Source: Otis tarda
Lineage: Eukaryota; Chordata; Aves; Otidiformes; Otididae
Direction: 5' to 3'
Length of the DNA: 64,000 bases
Assembly (NCBI GenBank): GCA_026413225.1
Contig: CM048552.1
Span: 81,011,001 to 81,075,000 of the forward strand
Under the pieces are notes generated by a model. The model worked only from the letters and a program-made list of their open reading frames with translations. It had not been told where the DNA came from and did no database searches. Shown in pieces: positions 1-12,566 of this stretch; positions within the stretch are counted from its first letter, which is position 1; every line of letters starts with the position of its first letter. The translations under genes were made by a program, and so were the position numbers.

Positions 1-1800
1 TGCAACAGAACCTTGCCCAAGCTAAGCCTCCTGCAAGAATATCTGAATTTTTTGTGGTTTCCATCTTCTATATTAAGGAAGATAGATTAGTGTGTTGGGA
101 GCAAATTATGTGGCTGAAATTAAATTAGTATACCTATTGCAACACCTTCCAAAATAAAGGAGAAAATTCTTCAGAAATAATCTACAAAAATAATCTAATT
201 GCAAAAAAGGCAAAATCCTGCTAGGTTGTGTGAACCAGCGTGTTACATTTCCTGCTCTCTTTGGCTCTGCATAGGCAGAGAAAGGCAACAGGACAGAAGC
301 AAAAATGACTGGAGATTTAGAAGAAGTGTCATGTACAGAAAAATTGAATTGTAGATGAATAGTCTAAAGAAAAAAAAAATGAGGCAGCTCATCTAGATAT
401 ATAAAAAGGCTGCTGCAAAAACAAAGGAAATAATTTGTTTTCTTATGTCTATGATGGATAGAACTAAAAGTAATAGGCTGGACTGGAGGGAGGAGTGTTT
501 AATCTGGATACTGGGAAAAATCTCTCTAATATTACAAAAACGTTGCTCGTAGATGTTGTAGTCTATGAGAAGAGATTAGAGACACCTCAGTCAAGGATAA
601 GTTGGTTGGTCTTGTCTTGGGCAGTAGGATAGACTATATAAGCCCCTGAGGCTTCTTCCAGGATTATTTTTGTATGATTTTACTAACGTTTTGACGTGCA
701 ATCCTCTAACAACTTTTCTATCAAGTGCTCTATAGTGAGTCGGTCTCAGGTAGTGAAATGGCTCTATGGGAAGGGAATCACTAATTTATGACCTATTTTT
801 AAAATGCCAGAGCTATGTAAATTTCCATGCACAGACCTACTGCATTTTCTTTACAGAAGATTCAGCGTACTTGAAGACGATACAGAATGTGTTTAATAAA
901 CGTGCTTATTCAGAGCACAAAACCAGGAGGGGAGGTCATCTAAGACACTGTCTTAATAATAAAACTTTGACTAAAGTACGGTCAGATAGTTTATAGCTAT
1001 AATACAGTGTTCCTATGCATCTAACCATACGTAATACTTCCACTGACATCACTGATGCTTCCTTAAGCTACAACTGAGTTAAGCTTTGTGATATGACCAT
1101 CTGTAAATATGTCTCCATGCATGCATGATTTCGTGACACTCAGTAATTTGATAGTAACATGATCTTTTTTCTTGCCTGTGAAATGTGAATATTGTGCCTA
1201 CAGTTTGAGACATGGCCATACCTGCTTTTTGGCCCCAGTGAGACTCATGGCTATGAGTTTCCGTGATCTGGAATAACATAAAAATATAAAGGAGAAATAT
1301 TACATTTTAATTTTATTTAATGGAAAACATCCAAAAGTGTTCCTTTGGGAAACAGCTTTAAAGGCTATTTTTGGCTAATAGATTTCTAGGATTGAAAAAT
1401 AAGGATGTATAGCTTCAACTCTTGTGCTATGGGAGCAAGGAGAGATACTGAAACTTCTTTCTTTAAAAGTTTTTTAATGTGAGAATATTCTCCTGGTATC
1501 ATGTCTTAACAGAGTCCCACAATATTTTCAAATCAAAAGTTACAAGTGTAGATAGCGTGCATAACTGAGATGCAGACTGCAAAAAAGTTACTGATTTGCT
1601 GAGAGTGCCCAGATCTGCATGCTAGAGCATTTTAAATGCAGTCAATAATAGGAAATGCATGACTGCTGGGCTAGACGCTGTGTAGAGAGCCAGAGCGACT
1701 TGCTTTGTGTCACACTTCCTAAATTCTTTGGAGATATAGGGGGCATGTAAGGGCCCTATCCCTCTGCCTATAAGCACATTCATTTCTTGCCTTCTTTGAA

Positions 1801-2126
1801 AGCTACACTGGGCTTATCTACATGGTGTTTTCCAGGCTGACGAGAGTCTACTTGGGCCGCTCTGTGAGCCACCATGAAGCTTCCATTAGCTCAGCTGGGA
1901 GACAAGCGTTATTAACTTTGGCACAGGAACGTTAGCTCCAGCTCAGCAGTGACCGCGTTCTGGTCACTGACTACTTCTGGTCTGGGCAGCTCAGAGAGCA
2001 AGTAGGCTGGGCTGGCAGTTGGTCAAGGCACATGCAATCCTGGCTTTTCTCTGCATACTAAATGTCATGTAGGCATTCCCACCATGCTAGGCTAGGGCAC
2101 TGGAAAAAAAAAGAAAAAAAAGAAGA
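1801..2126. other. GC-richer patch ending in an A-rich tail
   Basis: About 300 bases here are visibly richer in G and C than the flanks and contain several CpG dinucleotides, for example in 'gacgagag', 'gggccgc' and 'gaccgcgttc'. The patch runs into an A-rich stretch at about 2,104-2,123, mostly A with single G breaks. A GC-rich body with an A-rich end would fit an old retroposed copy on the plus strand, but I recognise no family, and a host regulatory segment is equally possible. There is no long open frame. Confidence 0.3.
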
Positions 2127-3186
2127 TTGCTCAAAGGCTTAAAGAAGTGGTTGACTCTATCTAACGCTTGCAGTGAAAAGGCACAGAAGGTGAACCCATG
2201 GTTTCACAGTCTGAGTAATAGTTTACTGAGGTGTACCTAAAAGACAGGGTGGATTTGTGTAACTACAAGCTTACTCTTTAGATCTTGTCCTCCTTCACTT
2301 GAGAAATTTCCTCAGAGGGGAAAAGATCTGAGTTTGGTAGGAAAGCAATTGTTCATTTTGTGGTTTCTTTATTGTCTGTTGGCCTGAATGAGAGCCAAGC
2401 TTCCTCAAGTTTGCTGGGCAACCAACGACTACGCTATTGTGCTTTCACCAGTCAAGAAGGATTTTCATAACCCTTTGTGTGCTAGATATCTATGTGTGAA
2501 ATCCGATTTTAATCTGTCTCTATAAACAGAGTAACATATCTCTAGCTCACCCTTAGGGCATCAATGCCTGAGGTAACGTCTGGATGTGATACTCCTCCCC
2601 TCCATTGCTCCCTGCTTCCTCTTTCACACAAAAGCCTCTTGGCTCAGCAAGAGTCTAGTCCCTCATTCTCGGGAGATTTTTTTACTCTCGAGAAAGATTT
2701 CATTTCTTTTTGCTTGTACATAATGAACATCACCAATGCACCTGCAGAAGGAGCAGATGTAAATTTTTCTGAAGTGACTTTGTGGCCCCTTGGCAGCACT
2801 TCTACCTGAGATGAAAGAGCCTTTGGCGTACCTCATAAAATTCCAGTGTGCTAAGTACTAGTGCTCTGCCTAGACTACCTGATGACTAAAGCTGCTTTTG
2901 AAGCATGTTTCATGTCCATAAAAGGGTTAATCAACTCTCTGAAAATGGTAGAAATATGCTGATTGGCATTAAGAAGTCAGATGTTTGGCAAAGCTAATCA
3001 TAGTGAGAAAACAGAGCAAGCTACCATCACAGGCCTAACATACCTCCAAAGCAGCACTTGTTGGTCACGGTTTTTGACAAGCCAGCCCTGAGGACAGCAG
3101 TACAATTAGTCTGATGCTAACAACCCTCCTTTGAATCTTGTGAAGACGTATCTTATTCCAGCTGAAATATATTCCTGTTCATTTTT

Positions 3187-3210
3187 TTGTCTCTTGTTGA
3201 CAAGAGACAA
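3187..3210. repeat. Near-perfect palindrome, 11-bp arms
   Basis: The left arm ttgtctcttgt (3187-3197) and right arm acaagagacaa (3200-3210) are exact reverse complements separated by two bases (tg). It could form a short hairpin or cruciform. It lies just after a T run and is not next to any recognised repeat. A perfect 11-bp inverted repeat can arise by chance in 64 kb, so no function is implied. Confidence 0.85.
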
Positions 3211-4121
3211 GTGTGTAGACTGACAAACTCCATTTCCAGACAATGAAAAAAAAATGGATCTCTAACTAATTCTGGTCATTTTGTACTGCATATTTCCTTT
3301 TTTGGCCAATATGCAAGTGGTATTGCTTTGTTACATCACCCAACTTGCAAGCCTGGCTCTTTAGTTACTGTTGTACCTGCACAAGCATCATGCTCTGTAA
3401 ATCTTCAAGGTGGTGACTGATACTTGGGCACACCGTGTTAATTAAGCACTCGCTCTTCTCATAGGGAGAGGTTAGATCGTTTCTAATGAATCTAGTTAGT
3501 CCTTCTGTTGTAGAAAACAGTGCCCAGTCTTGCACATATATGTTGTAATACCTTATCATCACCCTTTCATTAATGTATGAAAATTATAGAATGTAGAAAG
3601 GTTTATCGGGCTTCTGTTGTGTAACTCAACGCTGCCGAGCAGAAGTGCGTTTCATCACCATTCCTTAGGGAGGGCAGCAGAGAGGAGCTGCTATTGAGAT
3701 AGTTGAATTTGGGCCATCTCTCCAAACATAAAGTCTCCTCTGTTTTACATCAGGTAGACTATAAAAGTTTAACTCTTTCAATGAATAACTGAATGTTAGA
3801 TGTGTAGTCAGCAAAGTGCAGCACATAAGAACCAATGGTTAGATGTTGCTGCTTTTCACTGACTCAGAATACAAGGCCTCAAAATAGCATTATGAGCCAT
3901 GGAGGGGTTCAGATGTGCTTCAGGAGTAAAAATACGGTGAAAATAATTACTAGATATCTTTAAGTCCTCTGAGGTAGTGTTTCCTGCTTGAGTGATGTTA
4001 GGAAAACCACAGTTTGCTTACGTGTATGATTGAAAGGGATGGCACTTGAAGAGTTACCAGGCACAAAGCAGCAGCTTTTGCAGCTGTTGAAGGATCTAGT
4101 CTCTTTTTCATTAAAGTCTGC

Positions 4122-4166
4122 AGAATTCCCCATTGATTTGAGTGGAAGTAGAATTTGGCCCTAACT
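4122..4166. repeat. Faint old sauropsid repeat fragment
   Basis: The run 'ccccattgatttgagtgga' followed by 'agaatttggccctaa' resembles the recurring pattern 'cccattgacttcagtggga ... tttggcccta' that I know from old interspersed repeats in turtle, crocodile and bird genomes. The match is short and by recollection only, so family and boundaries are not established. Confidence 0.3.
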
Positions 4167-7100
4167 ACTAAAGCAAGATCGAGACATCTAAGAACCACAA
4201 GATCACTTGGTATAAGACACTCTTTATTATAATAATTATTGTGTTGCTTAATGGCAACTGGATAGTATTGACTCTTACAAAATGTGTTTTTCTTTGGAAA
4301 TGTTTATATTGTCATCCAGAAAGGGGTTTGCAACAAATATCTCTCCCACAACTGTTAGAATATCTTAGACTTGACAGTACTTTACTGTGCAGCATCAGTG
4401 TATAAAACTGAGCATAATCATATGCATTATAAAACATATTACACATTGATTGTAAATTTAATTGTACAATAGCAAAAGACATTTAATGTAGCCACTTTCA
4501 TCACATCTAGTTTCAGATGAGGAAAAAAGGGTAAAATAATATAAATTTCATCTATAAGCACACAGGATGTTTCACAGAAATTAAGTGGGTGAACTCACTT
4601 CAGAGTGGAAATTCCAGTCTACAATGGCTGTATAAATAAAAGCAGCCCTTCACATTTCCATATTGGGTAGTGACCTGTAATATGATGTAAGAGCAAAACT
4701 TCATATATATGAAACACAGTATGTGGTTGGTCTGGGAGTAAATTCATCTGTTACACTCGTCAAGCAACTAGGAGCAACTAGAAAAGCAGTTTTCATAGAA
4801 GGGACTTTTAGGGAGCACGTGGCCTCTCCTTGCTGGTGGGTTCATCAGACCATTGAAGTTCCACTAGTTTGTAGAATTACTTACTACAACTCATTAAAGA
4901 ATTTAACAATTGCCAAGTGCAGTAGATCTATCAGCTGAAGATGAAGTAGACTACTAGGTATAAGTGTCAGAAGGTCTGTGTTCAGTATATTGCAAGGACT
5001 TACAGGGCAGTAGATACTCCAAAGGGCAACTCATCTTCGACGCAGTGTTGTCATGCCTGAGGCTCATTGGGGGACAGAGGTAGGTTGGAAACATTTACTA
5101 AGGCAATTCTAGCAGAGGAGGCCAGATACAGCCACTATGTCTCAGGCAGAAATCAAAAACTATGCTGATAAATCCGATGGATCAGAGAGGAGCCAGGAGA
5201 ATGATGAGTAAATAGAAAGGATCTCATATTTTTCAGTTTAACAAAAAGAATGATATAGAAAGACTTGTTAGCAGGTTGTACACACCTACATGGAGAGAAG
5301 AAATTTACTAATAGAGAGAACATGCTCCTGAGGATAGCATTTTAATATGATGAGGCTGAATATGAAAGCAGTCTAGAAATTGAGTGTGAATTTTGGAAAC
5401 AGAATATCAAAGACTTCCGTGGACAGAATTGTGTAAACCATTGGATAACAATCAGGCGAAAGTTCTTACAAAGAGAGAGAGCTGAATATTGCTTTCTCAT
5501 TCCTCATTTCACACGGCTATCTGAAATACCAACATTATAGCATTTCTACTCTTATCAGCCTCTGAAGTTCAGTACAAAGAAGTGGAATCTGCTTGCTAAA
5601 CTTGTCTGAAAATTTACATTCTTATTAACTTCACATACACAGTGCCACTAATGGGAAGAGAATGCCTTTTCCAGATATGTTTCCTTCAGTACACCCCCTG
5701 TAGGAAATTTAAGTCTCTACTAAAAAAAAAAAATTATAATTTATAGAAGAGGCTGATTGCTTTACAGTATGAAACTGAAAGCTACATTTCATTAAAACAA
5801 GTTGGCTGTTCTGGGAATGAGACTGTTACAGTTATAAATCGTAAAAAGCCCTAGTAACATTGGTCTGCTCTAATAGCTGTTAGGTTTTACAGTGTTCACA
5901 GGTAACATTTGCCAGGGATTAAAACAGAGAGACTTTTATGATACCACCATTTTCACTAATCTGATTGAAAATTTTGATTAGTCAGAACTATTTCAAAAGG
6001 TTTGCAATCTGTAACAGTCAAGGATTATGCCCCTATGACAGATGATGGCTTTTCCATCAGAGTAACATTTATTAATCTTAAGAATGATGCAAGCAGAATC
6101 AAGATATATTCTTATGTTCCACACCTTATCCACAGACTAGTGAGATATAACATGAAACACATTGACAAATTATCTTGCTTCTTTGAAGAAGATCCAATCA
6201 TATAATTGTATTCTTTATCAAGTGTTTTCTTTGTCTGGAGACCCCTATTAACTTGAATGGCAAAGCCATTTTTTTTTCCCCCTTGGAGGCATATCAATAG
6301 CACTTGACCACCTGCATAGATCTTATCACAGGACTGAGATCTTGGTTCAGCTACTTATATTTACATTTTTACTGAAGTGAAGCTTCATTATTTCACGTTC
6401 CGGAGTTTTCAAATTCCTATCAGGTAAACAACAGTTAATAGGACTATCAGTCTTTAATCACTTCAGACCAGTTACAAGACTTCCCCAGTTAAAGAAAAAA
6501 AAAAGCTTTGCAGGCAGAGAGGAAAGATATATTTTTACTATTCCTTTAAAACTTCTGAGGAATTATCATCTGGGACACAATCACAAACAAATACTAGTTT
6601 TCCCCTTGAGAATCTAAATTGGCTATGCTGACACATAAAATCGAGTGTTGTGACTGTTACTGTTTGTGTTGTACCATACAGAGAGGATTATATGTTGTCT
6701 ATTGTATAGGATTTTACTGTATATTACTGTTGTCCCATATGTGTTTAAAACAGAAGAAAGAACCATAGCCTTTTCAGGTAGCTGACCCGTGCCAGTCAAT
6801 CTGTTGATCTTTCAGCCCATATATTTCTTGTTCCATAACAATAAGCATAATTAGTGGATCAAATTGTGGCTGGTATATATGGCTGTTATTACACACTGAG
6901 TTTAATACAAAGGAAAAAACCCATACAGATGAAAAGCAATGCCAAAGCATTTCAACCTAAGAAATACACAAATAAATGCTACACAATCTCTTCCCTTTGA
7001 CCCAATTCTGATTCAGATTGCCTCCCAATGCGAGACTGTACTTGTTCCAAATAAACAAAATCTATGCCATATGCAATAAACATGTTGAAGAAAACCTACC

Positions 7101-9879
7101 TCCACTGAAGGAAACTGAGAGTATGCTAAAAGCTATTTCACTAAATAAATAACGTCTCAATTACATCTATTAGCATCAAAGGAGAAAGTAAATTACTAGA
7201 CAATTTTAAACACAACCCTAACACCTTATCTTATTTTGTTGATGTTTTAGCAAAGGAAGCAAGCAGCACCTTTACAAAAGAGGTTTAGCATACAACTAAA
7301 TACAAAGAAACAAATTAAAGTGGCTTTTAAAGACATCAGAAAATTTTTGTTTGCAATGCAGTTCGGGTCTATTTCTATGGTTTTATAAGTAGAAATCAAG
7401 CATAGTGGATCTTCATCTGTTAAGAGTCCTCTTTGGTTTTATCACAATAAGAATGACAAGACCTTTGTAGGTGTAGATATATTCCCTGAAGACCAATGGC
7501 TTTATTACGTATTTCCACTAATGTTAAGACAAAAGTATTTTGGCATCTAGGTTTCGACAAATATGTAACCTTAGTAGGTAGCATTGCTGAACTACAAATT
7601 TATGTCTCTTGACCTCTCTATTCCATCCATCTTCCTACTACTTTTCTATCTCGCTGTATTCTGTTTATCCTTTATCCTTTGAGCTATACTCAAGATCCAC
7701 TGGAATTTAAATGGGAAAAAATGATACCTCTTCACAACAGCTGAGTGCATTCAAGCAAGCTGAATGAGCCCTCATTAACCCAAAGACATGGAACAAAGAA
7801 ACTTGAAAATGGCTGTGCGATCAGAATTTCTAGCCAGGAGCTTTTGAAATCCTAGGTAAACAAATGCTATATTTAATGCCAGAGCTGGTGTTGCATCATA
7901 AGTCATTGGGAAGCTATTTAGTGCTTTTTTTTTTCATTGTATTTGTTGTTAGAAGAGTGGTATTTACTTGTTTTTACTTTACTTGTTGCATCTTCATGCA
8001 TGCAAGCACACATAACATTATTCTGGTTTTAGAATACTAATATTTCTATCATTCACAGTATGATTGAAAATTTCCTGGAAGGATAAATCTAGACTTAGGG
8101 AGGTGCCTTCTATGGGTTCCAAAAATGTCAGTTTACATTTGATTGATTTATAATTGTGGAACAGGCATTTTTCAGCCCACAGTTTGAATAGTATAGAAGA
8201 TTTGGGTTTTTTTTGGGGGGCGAGGGATTGGAAACATGTCAAACCCCTTCCGTGCTACATTCAGTAGCACTAAGCATACGCTGTTGTAGTGTTTCACATC
8301 CTCATTTTAGCAGAGTCCAGACTCTGTGGCTACATGAAAAATGGCCCCTCCACTTCCTTCTGTGTGTATGCACTGTGGAGCGCTGACAAGTATTCAGCAG
8401 TAGAGATGACACCAAGTTTCCATCTTGGTGTGTGAGTGGAAGAGTGATGAGAGAAGTAGGCTATGCTGACACTTGGGCTCAGAAACCTCTTAAGAGGTTA
8501 GTGGTGCCACCTGCCTATCTTACCTCAAAGAGCTGAGAGGCAAGAATGAGAATTTTACAGAGGAAAAATCGTTTTGCTGGGGTACTTTGCTTAGAGTGAA
8601 AAGAACAGCTGTTTGAAGGTGCTGAGAAGTATGGAATGGTAGAAATAGTCCCAGAAGAGGCAGGTTAGTAGGGAAAGGCCAGATGAGGTGTTCAGAAGCA
8701 CATAATAAATTGTGAAGCCATGTAATAAATATTATTTAGTGCATGGTTCTGCAGTTTATCTTATGAGTCTAAGCTTACAGTGAGGATAACACCAGCCGTA
8801 CATTTATGCATATGCTGTATATAATATTTACATAGACACATAAAATACTTCTGTAAATAGGACCCTACTTATACGTAAATACCCTGCTGTGTTTTGAAAT
8901 ACTCCTGACTTTTTTTGTTATATTATTAGCAAAAAGATAACAGTGGAATGAATAAATGTTCCTCGGCATTGGAATAGCTTCACCTTTGGCTGTTTACAAC
9001 TTTTGCACACTTGTATAAACCAGCTGGTATCAAGTTTAAAAGGAAATCGTATCAATGACTGAGAAAAATCAAAACAGATGCTCATTACATTTGTCTAAGA
9101 TAAAATTAACTGAACCTGTCATATTTTGTGGGCAATTCTTCTAACATCTGCAGAACAAAGCAAATAAACTTAATTCACTACAGCCTTTAGTTTATAGGTC
9201 AGATATGGCCTCTCAGGGCTATTGTGTTTGTGTTTCAAAAGCTTAGAGTAAGTTTGAAAACAAAAAAAGCTGGAAATGTTTATTTTTGTGGTCTGAGATA
9301 ATCATCCTTCCTGAGTTTCAGTTATTCTAATTTAAGGTTTACACTTGGATGGAATATCCAGACTCGGCACAAATAATTCATATGCAGCTGGATGAGGGAA
9401 AGGGAACTCATTCAGGGAATTAATGAATTTAACTGTTACCTCCTGAGACTGGAGAGGAACCACTGTCTTAAATAGATCTGTCTCAGAAGAAAGACATGCC
9501 TATGTGTCTTCAGAAAAGGCATCTGTCTTCATTGCTGTACAGTTTGGCTTGGTTGGAGAAGTTGATATTTCTACCATACAAGAGAAAGTCACGCTGGTAG
9601 GTCTGTAACAATGCCCGCTGTTAGTTATTTTTCATGTCTCAAATTTTCTAAGCAATAGAATAGCTCAAACATTTATCTCTTATTAGGTGTCTAACCACTC
9701 CCTCCCACCCCCGTACGAAATTTGGGATGGTATTGCTGTGGCTGAGTTCACACAGGGAACTTGAAAACACTGAGGTGAAACAACAAAAGGTGAAACCTTG
9801 AATTTAGCGAAGCTTTCCGTACAACCTCCCATAGCAGACTTGTTAGTAAACTGCAGCAGAAGGGACTGGATATATAGAC

Positions 9880-10873
9880 TATAAGGTGGGTGAAAATCTG
9901 GCTGAACTGTTGTGCTTAAAGGGCAGTGGTGAGAGGTTTGAAGATCAACTCGTGGCTGGTTACTGGGGCTGATATTTTTTCACATCTTCATCAACAACCA
10001 GGTTGACAGGATGCAGCGTGTCCACAGAAAGTCCACAGATGTCACCAAACTGGAGGAGTGGGTAACCTGCTGGAGGGGTGGGCTGCCACTCAGCATCATG
10101 TCAACAGTCTGGAGAAAATGGCAGATAGAAACCTGATGAAGCCCAACAAAGGCAAATGTAGAGACTCGCTTGTGGGACAGGATAACTCCGTACCTCGGTA
10201 CAGGCTGGGACTCAATGGCTGGAAAGTGGCTCTGCAGAAAAGGTCTAGGATGTTCTGGTGGTGAGTAAATTGAACCCGAATAAGCGATGTGTCCTTGTGA
10301 TAAAAGCCAAACACATCCAGGGCTATATCAGCAAGAGTGTTGTCAGCAGTCCAACAGAAGTGATTCCTCCCTTCTGCCTAGCCCATGAGGCTGCTCCTGC
10401 AGTACCATGTCCCATTATGGGCTTCCCATGCAAGAAAAACATTGGCATACTGCACTTAGTCCATGGAGCACATGATGTATGAGAGGGGCTATGAGAGCTG
10501 GATTTGTTCACCTTTGAGAAGAAAAGGCTAAGTGGAGGATGGCAGACAATCTCGGGTTTGTCTTCAATTACCCAGAGGAGAATTACAGAGAAAACAGAAC
10601 TAGATTCTCCTCAAACTTGAACAGTGAAATGCAATGGATTTCAGTAAAGGTTGTTCTGGTTAGACATAAGAAAAATGTATTCACTTCAGAGAGGTGCAAC
10701 ACTGGAAAAGTTACCCACAAAGGCTGTTGGATTTCCTTAAATTTTCAAAACACAGTTAGACAAAGCCCTGAGCAACTGAATCTAGCTTCAAAACAGGCCC
10801 TGATTTGAGCACAAGGTTAGTCTAGAGACTTCCAGAGGTTCCTTCCAACCTCAACTGTCCTCTGACTCTATGG
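9880..10873 (+). mobile_element. Old CR1 LINE, 3' part, forward
   Basis: The segment follows the 3' half of a CR1 LINE in order. It has the post-catalytic reverse-transcriptase region ('gatgtcaccaaactggagga'), the region with 'aacctgatgaagcccaacaa' and 'ggctggaaagtggctctgca', then the C-terminal region, and finally the diagnostic 3' tail 'cttccagaggttccttccaacctcaac' shortened by divergence and ending near 'gactctatg'. No long frame survives and stops and indels are frequent. Together with high divergence from the other copies, that marks it as one of the older CR1s here. It is 5' truncated, as is usual for CR1. The 5' limit is approximate because divergence blurs it. Confidence 0.85.
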
Positions 10874-12476
10874 AAGTGGCCCTGGGTTATTTCCACACAG
10901 TTCTTTGGGAATTTCCCCACCTCCTCTTCTTTATTTTCACATCTCCCAAATTTGGAATCTTCCTCTCTCCCATCTCTTGTAATTAAAACAACCTCATATT
11001 TGGAGAGGGCAAAGAGATTAGAAGTCAGGCATTTCACGCACCATTCAAATCCTAGAACTGGGAGCTATATCTTTGACCTTATTCACAGATCTCTAACTAT
11101 TCATAGACTGTTACTACATCAACATTTTACTCAGTCTTACACTCTATATATTTTTTTAATCTTTTATAAAATAATTCCTTCAAATTTGTAGTCATATGGA
11201 CCAGATTATGCTTTGCTGTTTTGAGGGAAGGAAGGAGGTTGCTACAAAGGATACAATCAACGCAAGACTGCTTTGTGATGAGTGAATACTCTTGGGAAAA
11301 GTCAGAGAGGGTCAGAAGAGAGGTTGCTCTGACCAGGTTTATCTTTTGAGTCAGTTTGTGGAACTAGTCCCATTACAGTTTGACAAATAAGCTACACACA
11401 AAGAACACTTAGAGCAGTGAACTTGTAATTCCCATGTGTGCCTGGAAACTTGGGAAGGAATCTCCCTCCCAGGCTGGTAAGGCCATGCCTAATGGAGTTC
11501 TCTAAACAGCTTTTGCTGTCCACATTTTCACTGTGTCATCATTTCCAGGAATTTCAAGGAATTATATATGTGCTTATAGTGTGGAGGTTGATGATTTAAC
11601 TTGCTGCTGGACCTGCTTGGCTAAACTCTTTTACCTTACTGAATCTCTGATTGAGTAGTACCACCTGTGGGCAGAGGTTTTCAGGAGCAGGATCTACCTA
11701 TAAACCTTCAATGTATATGAAGCTGAAAAGACCTTCAAGGATATTTATTTTGAAATAAATATCAGAGAGATTTTAAAAATTATTATTTTGCATAAGGTAG
11801 ATTCCTAATATGAAATAAGTGTAAATAAATTCATTCTTTAAGTACAATCTATGCTAGGTATGGGATATTGTTCCATTTTTATGACACTTTTAGTTTTGAA
11901 ACAGAATGTTTGGGGTTTATTAAAGACATAGGCCTTCAGGGCTCTTTTATGGTAATTAGACACATAACTTAAATCCATAAAAGTGCTTTCTTGGAACCAC
12001 TGTTGCTGAAGGGGTGACACAATTTACTTTTGTGCTTGGCATGAGTCCTTGAAGCAATATATAACATTTTATTTCAGGATGTATAAACTACACATTATTG
12101 TTAATAGTAGAAACAATTATAAGTAGACTTGCTTATTCATATTAACTCACAATATCATTATAGAATGATTTTAAGTTAAAGTTAAGAATACTGAAAAAAA
12201 AAACCATTTTATTTTTATACAGAATCCATAACAAATACTGCCACTAAAATCTCTGCAGAGAGTCAATAGAAAGATTTAATAGGGAAGGGTAAATTTTTAT
12301 GTGCAACCAGAAATACCAGATTTGCTATATACCATGGTTTGAGAGGGAATGGAAGAATATCTATGAGAGAGGAAAGAACACTTTCTGTTTGCAAAGTTGT
12401 AGTTAGTCCTATGAGCTGAAAGCTTTTACTACAGCTTCTGGAGATATATGTCAGCCCTGACTTACCCTCTGTTGGA

Positions 12477-12530
12477 ATGAACATAAGCAATAGTTCTTCA
12501 CAAATGAACATAAGCAATAGTTCTTCACAA
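12477..12530. repeat. Perfect 27-bp tandem duplication
   Basis: Two identical 27-bp units lie head to tail at 12477-12503 and 12504-12530, each beginning atgaacataagcaatag and ending in ttcttcacaa. The perfect identity suggests a recent event, such as replication slippage, or ongoing instability. The run ends in a third partial motif, ttcttcaca, that leads into the adjoining hairpins. Confidence 0.95.
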
Positions 12531-12566
12531 AAGTTCTTCACACTTGTGAAGTGTGTTCTTCACACA
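12531..12566. repeat. Overlapping small hairpins with TTCTTCACA motif
   Basis: Directly after the 27-bp duplication, the motif ttcttcaca recurs around 12534 and 12557 with its complement gtgaag between. Two alternative stems can form: cttcac/gtgaag around the loop 'actt', and tgtgaag/cttcaca around 'tgtgtt'. The segment looks built from a local inversion or a template switch of the same 9-base motif found in the neighbouring tandem units. Confidence 0.75.

Larger units (their letters stand above)
1..9870. other. Long gene-free AT-rich stretch
   Basis: I see no coding exon, RNA gene or recognisable recent repeat over most of this interval. The open frames present are 60-81 codons, lack recognisable motifs, and are what AT-rich sequence gives by chance. 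Exceptions entered separately are a GC-richer patch near 1.80-2.13 kb, a near-perfect palindrome at 3.19 kb and a faint old-repeat fragment at 4.12 kb. Short A or T runs (for example near 370, 2,105, 5,720 and 7,927) are scattered through it. It could be intronic or intergenic. Confidence 0.6.
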
